From: Sphingomonadaceae bacterium
Lineage (GTDB): Bacteria; Pseudomonadota; Alphaproteobacteria; Sphingomonadales; Sphingomonadaceae
Assembly: GCA_027533105.1 (NCBI GenBank)
Contig: JAPZTW010000003.1
Coordinates: forward strand, 1-64,000
Reading direction: 5' to 3'
Length of the DNA: 64,000 nt
Shown piece after piece: positions 54,351 to 63,698 of this stretch. Every line of letters begins with the position of its first letter. Within the stretch, counting starts at the first letter, position 1. A program made the translations under genes and the position numbers. Below the pieces are notes generated by a model. The model worked only from the letters and a program-made list of their open reading frames with translations. It did not search any database and was not told the origin of the DNA.

Positions 54351-56045
54351 ATGACTGCCAAGTGGGATCAGGAAGTCGATGTCCTCGTGGTCGGATCGGG
54401 GGCGGGCGGCATGCTGTCAGCGCTCGTCGCGGCGAAGAACCATGCCGATGTGCTGATTGTCGAGAAAGAACAGCTGTGGGGCGGCACCTCGGCCACCTCG
54501 GGCGCGGGGATCTGGATTCCGGCCAGCGACCAGGCGGCGGCGGTCGGCTTTCACGACGATGTCGAGGATGCCTTCAAATATGTCCGCGCGCTGTCGGCCG
54601 ACAACGTGCCCGACGAGAACATCCGCGCCTATGTGACCAACGCGGCCAAGATGCTGCGCTGGATGGGCGCCAATACCGAGATCGAGTACCACGCCTTTCC
54701 CTATCCCGATTACCATGCCGAGAACCCCGGCGGCTCGCCCACCGGCTATCGCACCCACATGCCGCTGCCGCTGAACGGGCGGCGGCTGGGCAAGGACGTG
54801 CGCACCCTGCGCTTCGCCTCGCCGGCGGCCTCGCTGTTCGGCTATCTCAACTGGCACTTCGACGAGACCTATATCCTGCTGTTCCGGGCCAAGGGCTGGT
54901 GGCTGCACCTGGCGAAGAGCCTGATGCGGTACTGGCTCGACTGGCCGTTCCGCTTCACCTCGCGCAAGGATCGCCGCCTGACCCTGGGCAATGCCCTGGC
55001 GGGCGGGCTGCGGCTGGCGCTGAACGAGGCGAAGGTGCCGCTGTGGCTCAATAGCGGGCTGGAGGAACTGGTTACCGAACAGGGCAAGGTGACCGGCGCA
55101 GTGATCCGCCGCGATGGCAAGGCCATGCGGATCAGGGCGCGCAAGGGCGTGGTGCTGGCAGCGGGCGGGTTCGACAAGAACCAGGCCATGCGCGATGCCC
55201 ATGCCCCGCTTTATCCCAATGCGCTCTATTCGGGCGGAACCGGGGGCAACACCGGCGATGCGATCCGCGCCGGACAGGCGCTGGGCGCGGAGACGATGAA
55301 CTTGCAATCGACCTGGGCCGCGCCGGTGTTCTACGTGCCCGGCGAGGATCGCGGGCGGCTGTGCACGATCGAGCGGGCGCTGCCCGGCTGCATGATGGTC
55401 AACCAGCAGGGCGAACGCTATCTCAACGAGGCGGCTTCCTATCACATCGTCGGCCAGCAGATGGCCCGCCGCCAGCGCGAGCATGGCGATGCCAGCCCCA
55501 GCTGGTTCGTGTTCGACCACACCTATCGCCATTCCTATCCGGTCGGCCCGGTCTATCCGCTGGTGCCGGACTGGCTGCAGAACGGCATGGTCAAGACGAT
55601 CCTGAAGAAGGGCCGGACCATTGCCGAACTGGCCGGAGCGATGGGCGTCGATCCGGCCCGGCTGGAGGCCGCCATCGCCCGCTTCAACACCAATGCCGAA
55701 AAGGGGGAAGACCCCGATTTCCACCGCGGCGAAGCGGCCTATGACAAGATGTATGGCGATCCGCGCGTCGCGCCCAACCCCTGCCTGCGCCCACTCACCA
55801 AGGGCCCGTTCTATGCCATGCCGATTTACCCCGGCGATATCGGCACCAATGGCGGGCTCAAGACCGATGCCCTGGCCCGCGTGCTCGATGCCAAGGGCAA
55901 GCCGATTGCCGGGCTTTACGCCATCGGCAACAGCGCGGCCTCGGCCATGGGCGAGAGCTATCCGGGTGCGGGCGTCACGATCGGCCCGGCGCTGACCTTC
56001 GGCTATATCGCTGCCAATCACCTGACCGGCAGCAACGCGGGGTGA
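54351..56045 (+). CDS. KstD-like FAD-dependent dehydrogenase
   Basis: A 564-residue flavoprotein of the fumarate reductase/3-ketosteroid delta-1-dehydrogenase group. The FAD motif is VVGSGAGGMLSAL, followed by EKEQLWGGTSATSGAG. The C-terminus PGDIGTNGGLK and AIGNSAASAMGESYPGAGVTIGPALTFGY is characteristic of KstD enzymes. It could introduce a double bond in a ring A-like position. It is co-transcribed with the SDR. Whether the steroid-specific active-site tyrosines are present I could not confirm by alignment. Confidence 0.85.
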   Translation: MTAKWDQEVDVLVVGSGAGGMLSALVAAKNHADVLIVEKEQLWGGTSATSGAGIWIPASDQAAAVGFHDDVEDAFKYVRALSADNVPDENIRAYVTNAAKMLRWMGANTEIEYHAFPYPDYHAENPGGSPTGYRTHMPLPLNGRRLGKDVRTLRFASPAASLFGYLNWHFDETYILLFRAKGWWLHLAKSLMRYWLDWPFRFTSRKDRRLTLGNALAGGLRLALNEAKVPLWLNSGLEELVTEQGKVTGAVIRRDGKAMRIRARKGVVLAAGGFDKNQAMRDAHAPLYPNALYSGGTGGNTGDAIRAGQALGAETMNLQSTWAAPVFYVPGEDRGRLCTIERALPGCMMVNQQGERYLNEAASYHIVGQQMARRQREHGDASPSWFVFDHTYRHSYPVGPVYPLVPDWLQNGMVKTILKKGRTIAELAGAMGVDPARLEAAIARFNTNAEKGEDPDFHRGEAAYDKMYGDPRVAPNPCLRPLTKGPFYAMPIYPGDIGTNGGLKTDALARVLDAKGKPIAGLYAIGNSAASAMGESYPGAGVTIGPALTFGYIAANHLTGSNAG

Positions 56046-56055
56046 GCCGCGCGGG

Positions 56056-56694
56056 CTAGTCGGCCCGCACCTTCACCTTCGGCGCGGCCGCCCCGCGGCG
56101 CATGGTCTCGAGGAACTTCTCCAGCGGCGCCGGTTCCTGCACCGGGCCGCCGTGATCCCCCTCGCGCGCCCAGAATTCGGCATAGCTGGGAAACAGCTTG
56201 TGGAAGGTGCCTTCCACCCATTCGGTGCCCGGCCAGCGCATCTTGTTTTCACCCACCGGCGGCTTGTTGAGGTCGGTCGCATACCAGTAGAGCGGCAGGC
56301 GGCGGGCAAAGTACCAGCGGCCATCCTGGCGGACATAGTCGTCCACATACATCATCTGCATGATGACCCATTCGTCCGTCCCGCCCTCGACCGGGGTCTC
56401 GTGCTCGTTCTTCGAATAGACCACGCCGTGGGCATGATCGGGATCGTCGAATTCGATCACGTGGCCACCGATATGATGCGAGGTACCGGTAAAAGGCGAG
56501 CGCAGCGTCCGGTCCATATAGGCCCGCAGCGCCTGGCGGCCGCTGGCATCCTTGCCCACGCGCACATCGGCCGGGAACAGCGAGACCATCGCGTCCATAT
56601 CGCGCATGTCGAGCGCGAGGGCATATTTGGCGGGCAGCTGGCGGATCGCGTCAAGCGATTCCAGGCGGTCGATCCGGGCTTCAAGCGTGGTCAT
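56056..56694 (-). CDS. SnoaL-like protein
   Basis: A 212-residue SnoaL-like fold protein. It starts MTTLEARIDRLESLDAIRQLPAKYALALD, as in many small proteins of this family, and contains VYSKNEHE and DDYVRQDGRWYFARRLPLYW. ATG 56694 is chosen because AAAGAG lies 7 bases upstream and the family start matches. It is the second gene after DUF1254. Function unknown. Confidence 0.75.
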   Translation of the reverse strand: MTTLEARIDRLESLDAIRQLPAKYALALDMRDMDAMVSLFPADVRVGKDASGRQALRAYMDRTLRSPFTGTSHHIGGHVIEFDDPDHAHGVVYSKNEHETPVEGGTDEWVIMQMMYVDDYVRQDGRWYFARRLPLYWYATDLNKPPVGENKMRWPGTEWVEGTFHKLFPSYAEFWAREGDHGGPVQEPAPLEKFLETMRRGAAAPKVKVRAD

Positions 56695-56731
56695 GGGCAT
56701 ACTCTTTGCAGAATGGTGCGGAAAGGAAAGG

Positions 56732-58075
56732 TCACGGTTCGATCCGTTCGATCGGCGGCAGGCTGTAGCTGCCATCCAGCGCTTCCCGGCGCGGCAGGTA
56801 AAGCCGCATCACCAGATGGAAAGCGCCCGGCGGCACCGGCAGCCAGTTGGCGCTGCCAGCCCGGGGCCGCTGCGCCGACAGGTAGAGCGAGAGCGCACCA
56901 TCCTTGTCGCGCCGCAGACCGGGGGTGCGATCGCCGATGTTGTAGCGCCCCAGCTGGTTAGCAACGAGCTGAGAGGTCGCCCGGTCATAGGCGGTCAGCG
57001 ACCAGAAGGCATCGACCGGCGGCAGCTCCCCCTTGGCGAAGCGGATGCGGTAGAGCCGGTCCCCGCGCAGCGGTTCCCCGCGATTGTCGGTGATGGCAGC
57101 CGGATAGATCGATTCCTCCGGCGCGTTGACATAGCCGCCGCGCGCGACTTCGGCCCGCAGCAGGAAATCGTTGCCGGGATCGGCCATGGCGCCCGACCAC
57201 ATCCAGCCGTTCTGGACCCGCGCCGGGCGGAAGCCGCGCTGCGCCAGCACCCGTGGCCCCAGCCGTACCGCGCAGCCCAGCCCCAGCGCCTCGCCGGGCT
57301 TCAGCCGGTCGGGATTGAACTGCTGCGCGGGGCCAAAGCCCGCTTGGTCGAATGTGGCCATCAGCGCCGTTTCACCGGGCCGGGCCGGCACGGTCTTGAG
57401 CGCGGCGTTCAGCATCTGGAAGTAGCGCAGGCTGTCGAAGGGCCTGAGCGGTTCGGCCACGGTTACCGGCTGGCCCGGCGCACCCGCCATCCGGATCGCC
57501 GCCGCAGCTTGCCGTGCGGCGGGCAGGTCGGCCGCGCTGGTCACCAGCACCCGGCCCAGCATCCAGGCCGTATCGGTGGGCAGGCGGACGGCCTCGTAAC
57601 CTTCGGGCACCGCGCCACCGCTCGGGCCAACCAGCGCATAGCGCCGCGCCGCACCGCCATTGGTGCGCGTGCCCAGGTGATGCGGCTTGCCGTAAAGGTC
57701 CATGAAGGCCAGCGTGTAATAGCGCGCGCCAAAGGCGGGCACGTCGAGCAGCACCGGCCCGCGCGACAGGTCGAGCCAGGCATTGAGATAGAGCGTATCG
57801 GCATTGGCCGCGCGCAATTGCCCCTGCGTTTCGGGGGTCAGCAAATGCGGATAGATCGCGATTTCGTTGACCGGCGCGGCGACCGGTTGCTCCGGACTGA
57901 CCCGGTGCGTCTCGTTGTGCTGCTGCTTGAGCAGGTCGACCAGGGGATAGCCATAGATGAAGCCTTGCAGGCCGACCGCATAGGCCAGCGCCGCCTCCGG
58001 ATCCTGCGACAGGGCGCGGCATTGCTCCTCATCGGGAAGCCCGGCGGCCGCCAGGGCCAGCGCAATCGTCAGCAT
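56732..58075 (-). CDS. DUF1254/DUF1214 protein, exported
   Basis: A 447-residue protein with a short hydrophobic leader. The N-terminal half is DUF1254 (EAALAYAVGLQGFIYGYPLVDLLKQQ) and the C-terminal half DUF1214 (WMWSGAMADPGNDFLLRAEVARGGY and FWSLTAYD). Such proteins occur with outer-membrane uptake genes in proteobacteria, but the biochemistry is unknown. It diverges from TonB receptor 2 across operator copy 8. Confidence 0.8.
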   Translation of the reverse strand: MLTIALALAAAGLPDEEQCRALSQDPEAALAYAVGLQGFIYGYPLVDLLKQQHNETHRVSPEQPVAAPVNEIAIYPHLLTPETQGQLRAANADTLYLNAWLDLSRGPVLLDVPAFGARYYTLAFMDLYGKPHHLGTRTNGGAARRYALVGPSGGAVPEGYEAVRLPTDTAWMLGRVLVTSAADLPAARQAAAAIRMAGAPGQPVTVAEPLRPFDSLRYFQMLNAALKTVPARPGETALMATFDQAGFGPAQQFNPDRLKPGEALGLGCAVRLGPRVLAQRGFRPARVQNGWMWSGAMADPGNDFLLRAEVARGGYVNAPEESIYPAAITDNRGEPLRGDRLYRIRFAKGELPPVDAFWSLTAYDRATSQLVANQLGRYNIGDRTPGLRRDKDGALSLYLSAQRPRAGSANWLPVPPGAFHLVMRLYLPRREALDGSYSLPPIERIEP

Positions 58076-58147
58076 ACCCCTCCAAACACGTAACCGCTAT
58101 TATGTTTGGCTACGCTATTGCGTTTTAAATTGCTCTGCAATCTCGAA

Positions 58148-58179
58148 TCGCGTAATCATCATGATATCGAGTTACGCAT
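58148..58179. promoter_or_regulatory. 32-bp operator copy 8, between DUF1254 and TonB receptor 2
   Basis: TCGCGTAA at 58148-58155 and TTACGCAT at 58172-58179, 16 bases apart. It ends 46 bases before the TonB receptor start. A separate half-site-like TTGCGTTT is at 58118. Confidence 0.78.
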
Positions 58180-58225
58180 TATCCGGCCACAACCGATGGC
58201 TGGCCTGCACCTTGGGAGGGAAATC

Positions 58226-60541
58226 ATGCGCCTGTTCAGCTCTGTATCTCTGCTTGCCCTGTCGGCTCTGGCCGCCACGCCGACCCTGGCCCAGGACGCG
58301 GCCCAGGCACCCGATGACGGGATCGGCGATATCGTCGTGACCGCCCAGAAGCGGTCGGAAAACCTGCAGGACGTGCCGATCGCGATTTCGGCGGTGGGCA
58401 GCGCCTATCTCGAAAGCCGCGGCGTCGATTCAATCGACAAGCTGGGCACCATCGCGCCCAACGTGAAGATCGAGCGTGCACCCGCCTCCAAGACGATCTC
58501 GCAGATCTCGATCCGCGGCTCGGTCACCATCAACCCGGCGATCACCTGGGAACCGGCGGTCGGGCTTTACCTTGATGGCGTTTACATCGCCAAGGCCCAG
58601 GGCTCGATCTTCGATGTCGCCGATCTCGAACGCGTTGAACTGCTGCGCGGCCCGCAGGGCACGCTCTATGGCCGCAATGCCCTGGCCGGTGCGGTCAACC
58701 TCGTCACCAAGAAGCCCAGCGGCGAACTGGGCGGAGCCTTTGATGCCACCTATGGCAGCTTCAACGAGGTGAAGCTGCGCGGCGTGCTCGACCTGCCGCA
58801 GTTCGGGCCGTTTTCGGTCAAGCTGTCGGGCCAGTATCGCAAGCGCGACGGCCTGATCGACCTGGTGCCCAATTCGCCCTCCGGCAAGGACCGCACGGAC
58901 TCGATCGATTCCGGCAGCTTCATGGTCCAGCTGCGCGCCGAACTGTCGGACAGCATCACCGCCGACTATACCTTCGACTACAGCAAGGCGAACCAGGATC
59001 CGCCGTTCTCGCAACTGCTGCGGGTGAACCGCAACGGCGATCCGCGCGACATCTTCGATCCGGCCTCGCCCGGCTATCCCTTCGGCGGAGCCTTCTTCCC
59101 ACTCAATCTCTATACCAACCCGAACCGCGCCACGACCGCGGCGATCGACGCCCCGGCCTATGAGCGTTCGCGCTCCTATGGCCATGCGCTGACGCTGACC
59201 GCCGAGCTGGGTTCGGCCACGCTGAAGTCGATCACCGCCTACCGTGACCTGGCCTGGGCCGATGGGCTGGACCTGGATGGATCGCCGCTGCCGGTGGCCT
59301 TCACCCAGCGCATCACCGATTACCACGCCTTCAGCCAGGAACTGCAGCTGACCGGCGAGCTGGCCGATGGCCGCCTCAGCTATGTGCTGGGCGGGTTCTA
59401 TTTCGACGAGAAGGCCGAAACGCTGAACCCGCAGACCTATTTCGGCGGCGGGGTGGACCTGCAGTCGGACTATGGCTCGAACACCGAGGCCTTCGCGCTT
59501 TACGCCCAGCTCGATTACAAGCTGACCGATGCGCTGAAGGTTACGCTCGGCGGGCGCTACACGCACGAGAAGAAGGATGTGCGCCGCTATTTCCGGGTCA
59601 ATCGCGATGTCGGCAGCGGCATCTTCGCGCCGCTGGTGGTGGCGAACCTGCCCTATGGCGTGATCCCGGATGCCAAGTACAACAACTTCTCGCCGGCCGT
59701 GACCCTGGCCTGGGAAGCCAGCGACAACATCAATCTCTATGCCCGCTTCGCCCAGGGCTTCAAGTCGGGCGGTTTCAACGGCGAAACCAACGTCTTCACC
59801 GCGCCGACCGCGGCCTGCCCGAGCGGGGCGACCGAATTGTGCAATCCCTATCGCCCGGAACAGGTCGACAGCTATGAAGTGGGCGTGAAGACCAAGCTGG
59901 CCGATGGCCGGCTGATCTTCAACGTCGCGGCCTTCCGCAGCGAGCATAAGGACATGCAGCTGTCGGTCTTCACGGCCACCACCGGCGCCGCTTCGGTGAT
60001 CCGCAACGCTGCCGGCGCGCGGATCCAGGGCCTGGAGTTCGAAACCGTGCTGCGCCCGATCGACAGCCTGACCATCAACGGCTCGCTCGCGATCCTCGAT
60101 CCCAAGTACAAGAGCTTCATCGATGGCGGGGTGGACGTGTCCAGCAACCGCGCCTTCCCGCATGCGCCCAAGACCACCGCGTCGCTGGGCTTCGACTGGG
60201 AAGCGCTGAGCGGCGACTGGGGCAAGCTGAACTTCTATGGCGATGTCAGCTATGTCTCGAAGTACTATACCTTCCCCTATCCGCTGGTCATGCCGACCCG
60301 GTCTGACCAGGTTGCGGGCACGACCGAGTCGAAGGGCCGCACCATCGTCAACCTGCGGGCCAGCGTGGCGGATATTCCGCTGGGCGGGGTCAAGGCCGAG
60401 ATCTCGGCCTTCGTCCGCAACCTGACCAAGGAAGCCGATCCGACCAACTTCATCGATTTCGGCCCGGGCTTTGGCGGCATCCTGCTGGGCTACTTCCCCG
60501 AACCGCGCACCTTCGGCGTGACCGTGGGGATGAAGTTCTGA
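58226..60541 (+). CDS. TonB-dependent outer-membrane receptor 2
   Basis: A 771-residue receptor with a signal peptide ending TLAQD. The plug starts DIVVTAQKRSENLQDVP with VELLRGPQGTLYGRN, and the barrel ends VTVGMKF. ATG 58226 follows GGGAGGG; the frame is open upstream but the signal peptide fits here. It heads an operon with a SnoaL and an SDR gene. It is a distant paralogue of receptor 1 at 25743. Confidence 0.9.
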   Translation: MRLFSSVSLLALSALAATPTLAQDAAQAPDDGIGDIVVTAQKRSENLQDVPIAISAVGSAYLESRGVDSIDKLGTIAPNVKIERAPASKTISQISIRGSVTINPAITWEPAVGLYLDGVYIAKAQGSIFDVADLERVELLRGPQGTLYGRNALAGAVNLVTKKPSGELGGAFDATYGSFNEVKLRGVLDLPQFGPFSVKLSGQYRKRDGLIDLVPNSPSGKDRTDSIDSGSFMVQLRAELSDSITADYTFDYSKANQDPPFSQLLRVNRNGDPRDIFDPASPGYPFGGAFFPLNLYTNPNRATTAAIDAPAYERSRSYGHALTLTAELGSATLKSITAYRDLAWADGLDLDGSPLPVAFTQRITDYHAFSQELQLTGELADGRLSYVLGGFYFDEKAETLNPQTYFGGGVDLQSDYGSNTEAFALYAQLDYKLTDALKVTLGGRYTHEKKDVRRYFRVNRDVGSGIFAPLVVANLPYGVIPDAKYNNFSPAVTLAWEASDNINLYARFAQGFKSGGFNGETNVFTAPTAACPSGATELCNPYRPEQVDSYEVGVKTKLADGRLIFNVAAFRSEHKDMQLSVFTATTGAASVIRNAAGARIQGLEFETVLRPIDSLTINGSLAILDPKYKSFIDGGVDVSSNRAFPHAPKTTASLGFDWEALSGDWGKLNFYGDVSYVSKYYTFPYPLVMPTRSDQVAGTTESKGRTIVNLRASVADIPLGGVKAEISAFVRNLTKEADPTNFIDFGPGFGGILLGYFPEPRTFGVTVGMKF

Positions 60542-60546
60542 CCGGG

Positions 60547-61044
60547 CTGGCGACGCTCGAGGAGCGGCTGCAACGGCTGGAGGACGACCGCGCGATCCGC
60601 GATCTCAAGGCCCGCTACCTGCGGGCCTGCGATACCAAGGATCCCGCGACCGTGCGCGACTGCCTGCTGCCGAAGGGAGCCGTCATTGCCTATGACGGCT
60701 TCCCCACCTTTGCGGACCGCGAGGCTTTCGTGTCGGTCTATGCCGAGCTGGGCTGCGCGCCCGGAATCTTTGACATCCACCACGGCGCCAACGGGGTGAT
60801 CGCCTTTGACGGGGCCGACCGGGCGACCGGCCAGTGGTCGCTGCTGTTCCACAACATCAATCTGGCCAGCCGCACGCTGACCCAGATGGGCGTTGAATAC
60901 GATGACGTCTATGTTCGGCAGGACGGGCGCTGGTGGATCGCGGAAACGCGGTCGCGGCGGCTGTCCTGCCTGATCCACACCGTAGACGCGGACGGGCGGC
61001 CCGGCGTGGCCGTGATGGGCGAAGCGCCAGAGACTTTCGGCTGA
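60547..61044 (+). CDS. SnoaL-like protein with probable CTG start
   Basis: A 165-residue SnoaL-like protein. Its family-typical N-terminus, LATLEERLQRLEDDRAIRD, lies in frame well upstream of the only standard start codon (GTG 60652), and no ATG, GTG or TTG occurs between the TonB stop and it. CTG at 60547, 5 bases after the TonB stop, is the simplest start. The rest shows SnoaL-like features such as YDDVYVRQDGRWWIAETRSRR. The gene is probably translationally coupled to the receptor. Confidence 0.65.
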   Translation: MATLEERLQRLEDDRAIRDLKARYLRACDTKDPATVRDCLLPKGAVIAYDGFPTFADREAFVSVYAELGCAPGIFDIHHGANGVIAFDGADRATGQWSLLFHNINLASRTLTQMGVEYDDVYVRQDGRWWIAETRSRRLSCLIHTVDADGRPGVAVMGEAPETFG

Positions 61045-61055
61045 GGAGAATGGCA

Positions 61056-61796
61056 ATGCGGTTTGCAGGCAAGCGGGTGCTGGTTACCGGCGCGGCATCG
61101 GGGATCGGCCGGGCCACCGCGCTGCTCTTCGCCCGCGAAGGCGCGCAGGTGATCATCGGCGATATCAACGCAGCAGGTCTGGCCGAAACCGCCGCCCTGA
61201 TCGGGGCCGCAGCCACGCCAGTGGTCTACAATGCCGAGGATCATGCATCGTGCCGCGCGCTGGTGGCCACGGCGGCCGAAGGGGGGCTGGACGTGCTGTG
61301 CAACGTCGCCGGCCTGCTCAAATGGGGGCCGACCGAGACCTATGCGGTCGAGGATTTCGAACGGATCCTGCGGATCAACACGACCAGCGTCTTCGTGCTG
61401 TGCCAGGCCGCCCTGCCGCACCTGGTCAAGGCCAAGGGCAACGTGGTCAACATCGGCTCGACCTCGGGCCTGCGCGGCATGATCTATACCGCTGCCTATT
61501 GCGCCTCGAAGCATGCGGTGGTCGGCATGACCACGGCGCTGGCGGCGGAATATGCGCCCAAGGGCGTGCGGATCAACGCGGTCTGCCCCGGCCACGTCAA
61601 CACCCCGATGACCAGGCAGGCACCGCCGGAGGGCGATATCGACTGGCCGATGGTGATGCGCGGTATGCCCAAGCTGGTCGATGGCAGCTGCGACCCCGAA
61701 GACATTGCCGAAGCCGTGGCCTTCCTCGCTTCGGACAAGGCCCGCAAGGCGACCGGGACGGTGCTGGTGGTGGACGGCGGCCAGCTGGTCAGCTGA
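61056..61796 (+). CDS. Short-chain dehydrogenase/reductase
   Basis: A 246-residue SDR with TGAASGIG cofactor motif, Ser in NIGSTSGLRG and YCASK catalytic motif. ATG 61056 has GAGGAG at proper spacing; ATG 61050 is too close to it. It is the last gene of the TonB receptor 2 operon and overlaps the convergent SnoaL gene by 8 bases at its 3' end. Confidence 0.88.
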   Translation: MRFAGKRVLVTGAASGIGRATALLFAREGAQVIIGDINAAGLAETAALIGAAATPVVYNAEDHASCRALVATAAEGGLDVLCNVAGLLKWGPTETYAVEDFERILRINTTSVFVLCQAALPHLVKAKGNVVNIGSTSGLRGMIYTAAYCASKHAVVGMTTALAAEYAPKGVRINAVCPGHVNTPMTRQAPPEGDIDWPMVMRGMPKLVDGSCDPEDIAEAVAFLASDKARKATGTVLVVDGGQLVS

Positions 61797-62241
61797 GCAG
61801 GGCCCGCGCCGCCGCGCTGCCATCCAGCAGCGCATTGTCGCGGCGCACCACCTGCCAGCCATCGGCGCCGCGCCGCAGCTCCCAGCGGTTGGCCGCCACG
61901 CGCACCGGCGCCCATTCGCCATCCTCGTGGCGGAACACCACGCTGTGGCAGCGCGCCACGGCGCTGTCCCCCGCAAGGTCGATCGCCGGGCTGGTCAGGA
62001 CATGGGCGCAGCCATCGGCCAGCAGCGACTGGTGAACCGGGCCGGAAATGAGCGCGGCAATCGCCGGGCGTCCCCGCGCCTCGCCCATGCCGCCCACGGC
62101 ATAGACCCCGTCCTCGCTCCACAGCGCGGCCACGGCCTCGGCATTGCCGGTATCGGCCAGCGGGCCATAGCGGGCGATCAGGTCGCGGATCGCCTCGCGG
62201 TCCTCCAGCAGCCGCAGCCGCTCGGCAATCGGGTCAGGCAC
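61789..62241 (-). CDS. SnoaL-like protein
   Basis: A 150-residue SnoaL-like protein (IAERLRLLEDREAIRDLIARYGPLADTGN and CHSVVFRHEDGEWAPVRVAANRWELRRG). Its start overlaps the end of the flavoprotein gene upstream by 8 bases, indicating co-transcription with it and the aldolase. Function unknown. Confidence 0.75.
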   Translation of the reverse strand: MPDPIAERLRLLEDREAIRDLIARYGPLADTGNAEAVAALWSEDGVYAVGGMGEARGRPAIAALISGPVHQSLLADGCAHVLTSPAIDLAGDSAVARCHSVVFRHEDGEWAPVRVAANRWELRRGADGWQVVRRDNALLDGSAAARALLS

Positions 62242-63694
62242 CGGCGGCCTTGCGCCCGGCCTGGCGGCCGAAGAAGGTGCAGTCGGCGAGGCTCATCCCC
62301 GATGAATAGCCATGCCCCCAGGCCGGCAGGCCCGAAGTGCAGCGCCCGGCCGCGAACAGGCCGGGGATCGGCGCTCCGCCCCGGTCCAGCACTTCGCCAT
62401 CGGTCGAGGTCTTGAGCCCGCCCAGGGTAAAGAAGCTGAAATAGCTGTCATGGAAGTCCAGTTCGAGCGCGATGAACGGCCCCTGGTCCAGCGGCACCAG
62501 GATCGGCGGGCGCTTGTCGAACAGCGGATCGCGGCCCTGCCGCGCGTGTTCGTTGTAGACCGCCATGGTCGCGCTAAGCGTGCCCTGCGGCAGTTCCAGT
62601 TCGGCCTCGACCTCTTCCCAGGTCTCGCCCGTGCCGGCGATCCGCATCCGGGCAAAGTCCATCGGCTGGACGAAATGCGCATTGTCGAGCAGCAGGTAGA
62701 CCTTGCCGCCCGGCTGGTCGACCGCGCAGCGGCTGACCCGGCCGTGGTAGCAGTCCTCGTTGATGAAGCGCTGCCCCTTGGTGTTCACGAAGACGCCATA
62801 GGCGTGGCTTTCCGGCATGGTCCACGGGCAGGTCGTGAAGAACTGATCCATGTGGATCGCCTCGCCGCCCGCGCCCAGGCCCAGTTCGATCCCCAGGCCA
62901 TCGTCCTTGTCACCGATCGGATCGTTGAGCTTGAAGGTATCGGGGCAGTGCTTGCGCCGCATGTCCGCGTTGAACACGAAGCCGCCGGTGGCGAGGACCA
63001 CGCCCTTGGCCGCCTTGACGAAACGCGGCTGGTTATCGATCCGCACCACCAGGCCGACGATCCGCTCACCATCCTGCACCAGCGCCAGGGCGCGGGCATC
63101 GGTGATCACTTCCACACCCTTGGCGCGGGCGCTGGCTTCCAGCACGTCGACCAGCGGACGCCCGCCGCCCCAGCCCATGTGCTGGATCACGTGGCCGCGC
63201 GGAGCCGGCTTGGCCAGGTCGCAGAACGGCGCCGCTGCCTCGCTGCCCGACCAGATCAGGGTGCTGTCATCGGTCGGCTCGATCAGCTTGCCGGGCAGAT
63301 AATTGCCGCGATAGGGCACGCCCTGCGCCTTCAGCCAGGCATAGTGGTTCAGCGCCTCGCGGCCATAGAGCTCGCACTTGGCCGCATCGACACAGGGGCC
63401 GCCCGCCAGCTTGAGATAGGCGGTGAAATCCTCGGTCGAATCCTCGAAGCCCGCTGCGCGCTGGGCATCGGTGCCGCCGCCCCCGCCGATGTAGATTTCC
63501 CCGCCCGACAGGCCCGAGGCCCCGCCACTGCCCGAATTGCGCTCGAACAGCATGACCCGTACGCCCGCATCGGCCGCCTCGATCGCGGCGCAGGCACCGG
63601 TCGCGCCAAAGCCGATCACGGCCACGTCGGTCTCAAAATCCCAGCCCGGCACCTCGGCCAGCGGAAAGGGGCGGTGCGGCGAGATTTCCGTCAT
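62234..63694 (-). CDS. FAD-dependent oxidoreductase, fumarate reductase/KstD-like
   Basis: A 486-residue flavoprotein. The FAD motif is DVAVIGFGATGACAAIEAAD, followed by GSGGASGLSGGEIYIGGGGG, and the C-terminal end FTLGGLKTSTDGEVLDRGGAPIPGLFAAGRCTSGLPAWGHGYSSGMSL is the usual close of the family. It is shorter than, and distinct from, the KstD-like protein at 54351. It is in an operon with the aldolase and SnoaL genes. Confidence 0.82.
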   Translation of the reverse strand: MTEISPHRPFPLAEVPGWDFETDVAVIGFGATGACAAIEAADAGVRVMLFERNSGSGGASGLSGGEIYIGGGGGTDAQRAAGFEDSTEDFTAYLKLAGGPCVDAAKCELYGREALNHYAWLKAQGVPYRGNYLPGKLIEPTDDSTLIWSGSEAAAPFCDLAKPAPRGHVIQHMGWGGGRPLVDVLEASARAKGVEVITDARALALVQDGERIVGLVVRIDNQPRFVKAAKGVVLATGGFVFNADMRRKHCPDTFKLNDPIGDKDDGLGIELGLGAGGEAIHMDQFFTTCPWTMPESHAYGVFVNTKGQRFINEDCYHGRVSRCAVDQPGGKVYLLLDNAHFVQPMDFARMRIAGTGETWEEVEAELELPQGTLSATMAVYNEHARQGRDPLFDKRPPILVPLDQGPFIALELDFHDSYFSFFTLGGLKTSTDGEVLDRGGAPIPGLFAAGRCTSGLPAWGHGYSSGMSLADCTFFGRQAGRKAAGA

Positions 63695-63698
63695 GGTT

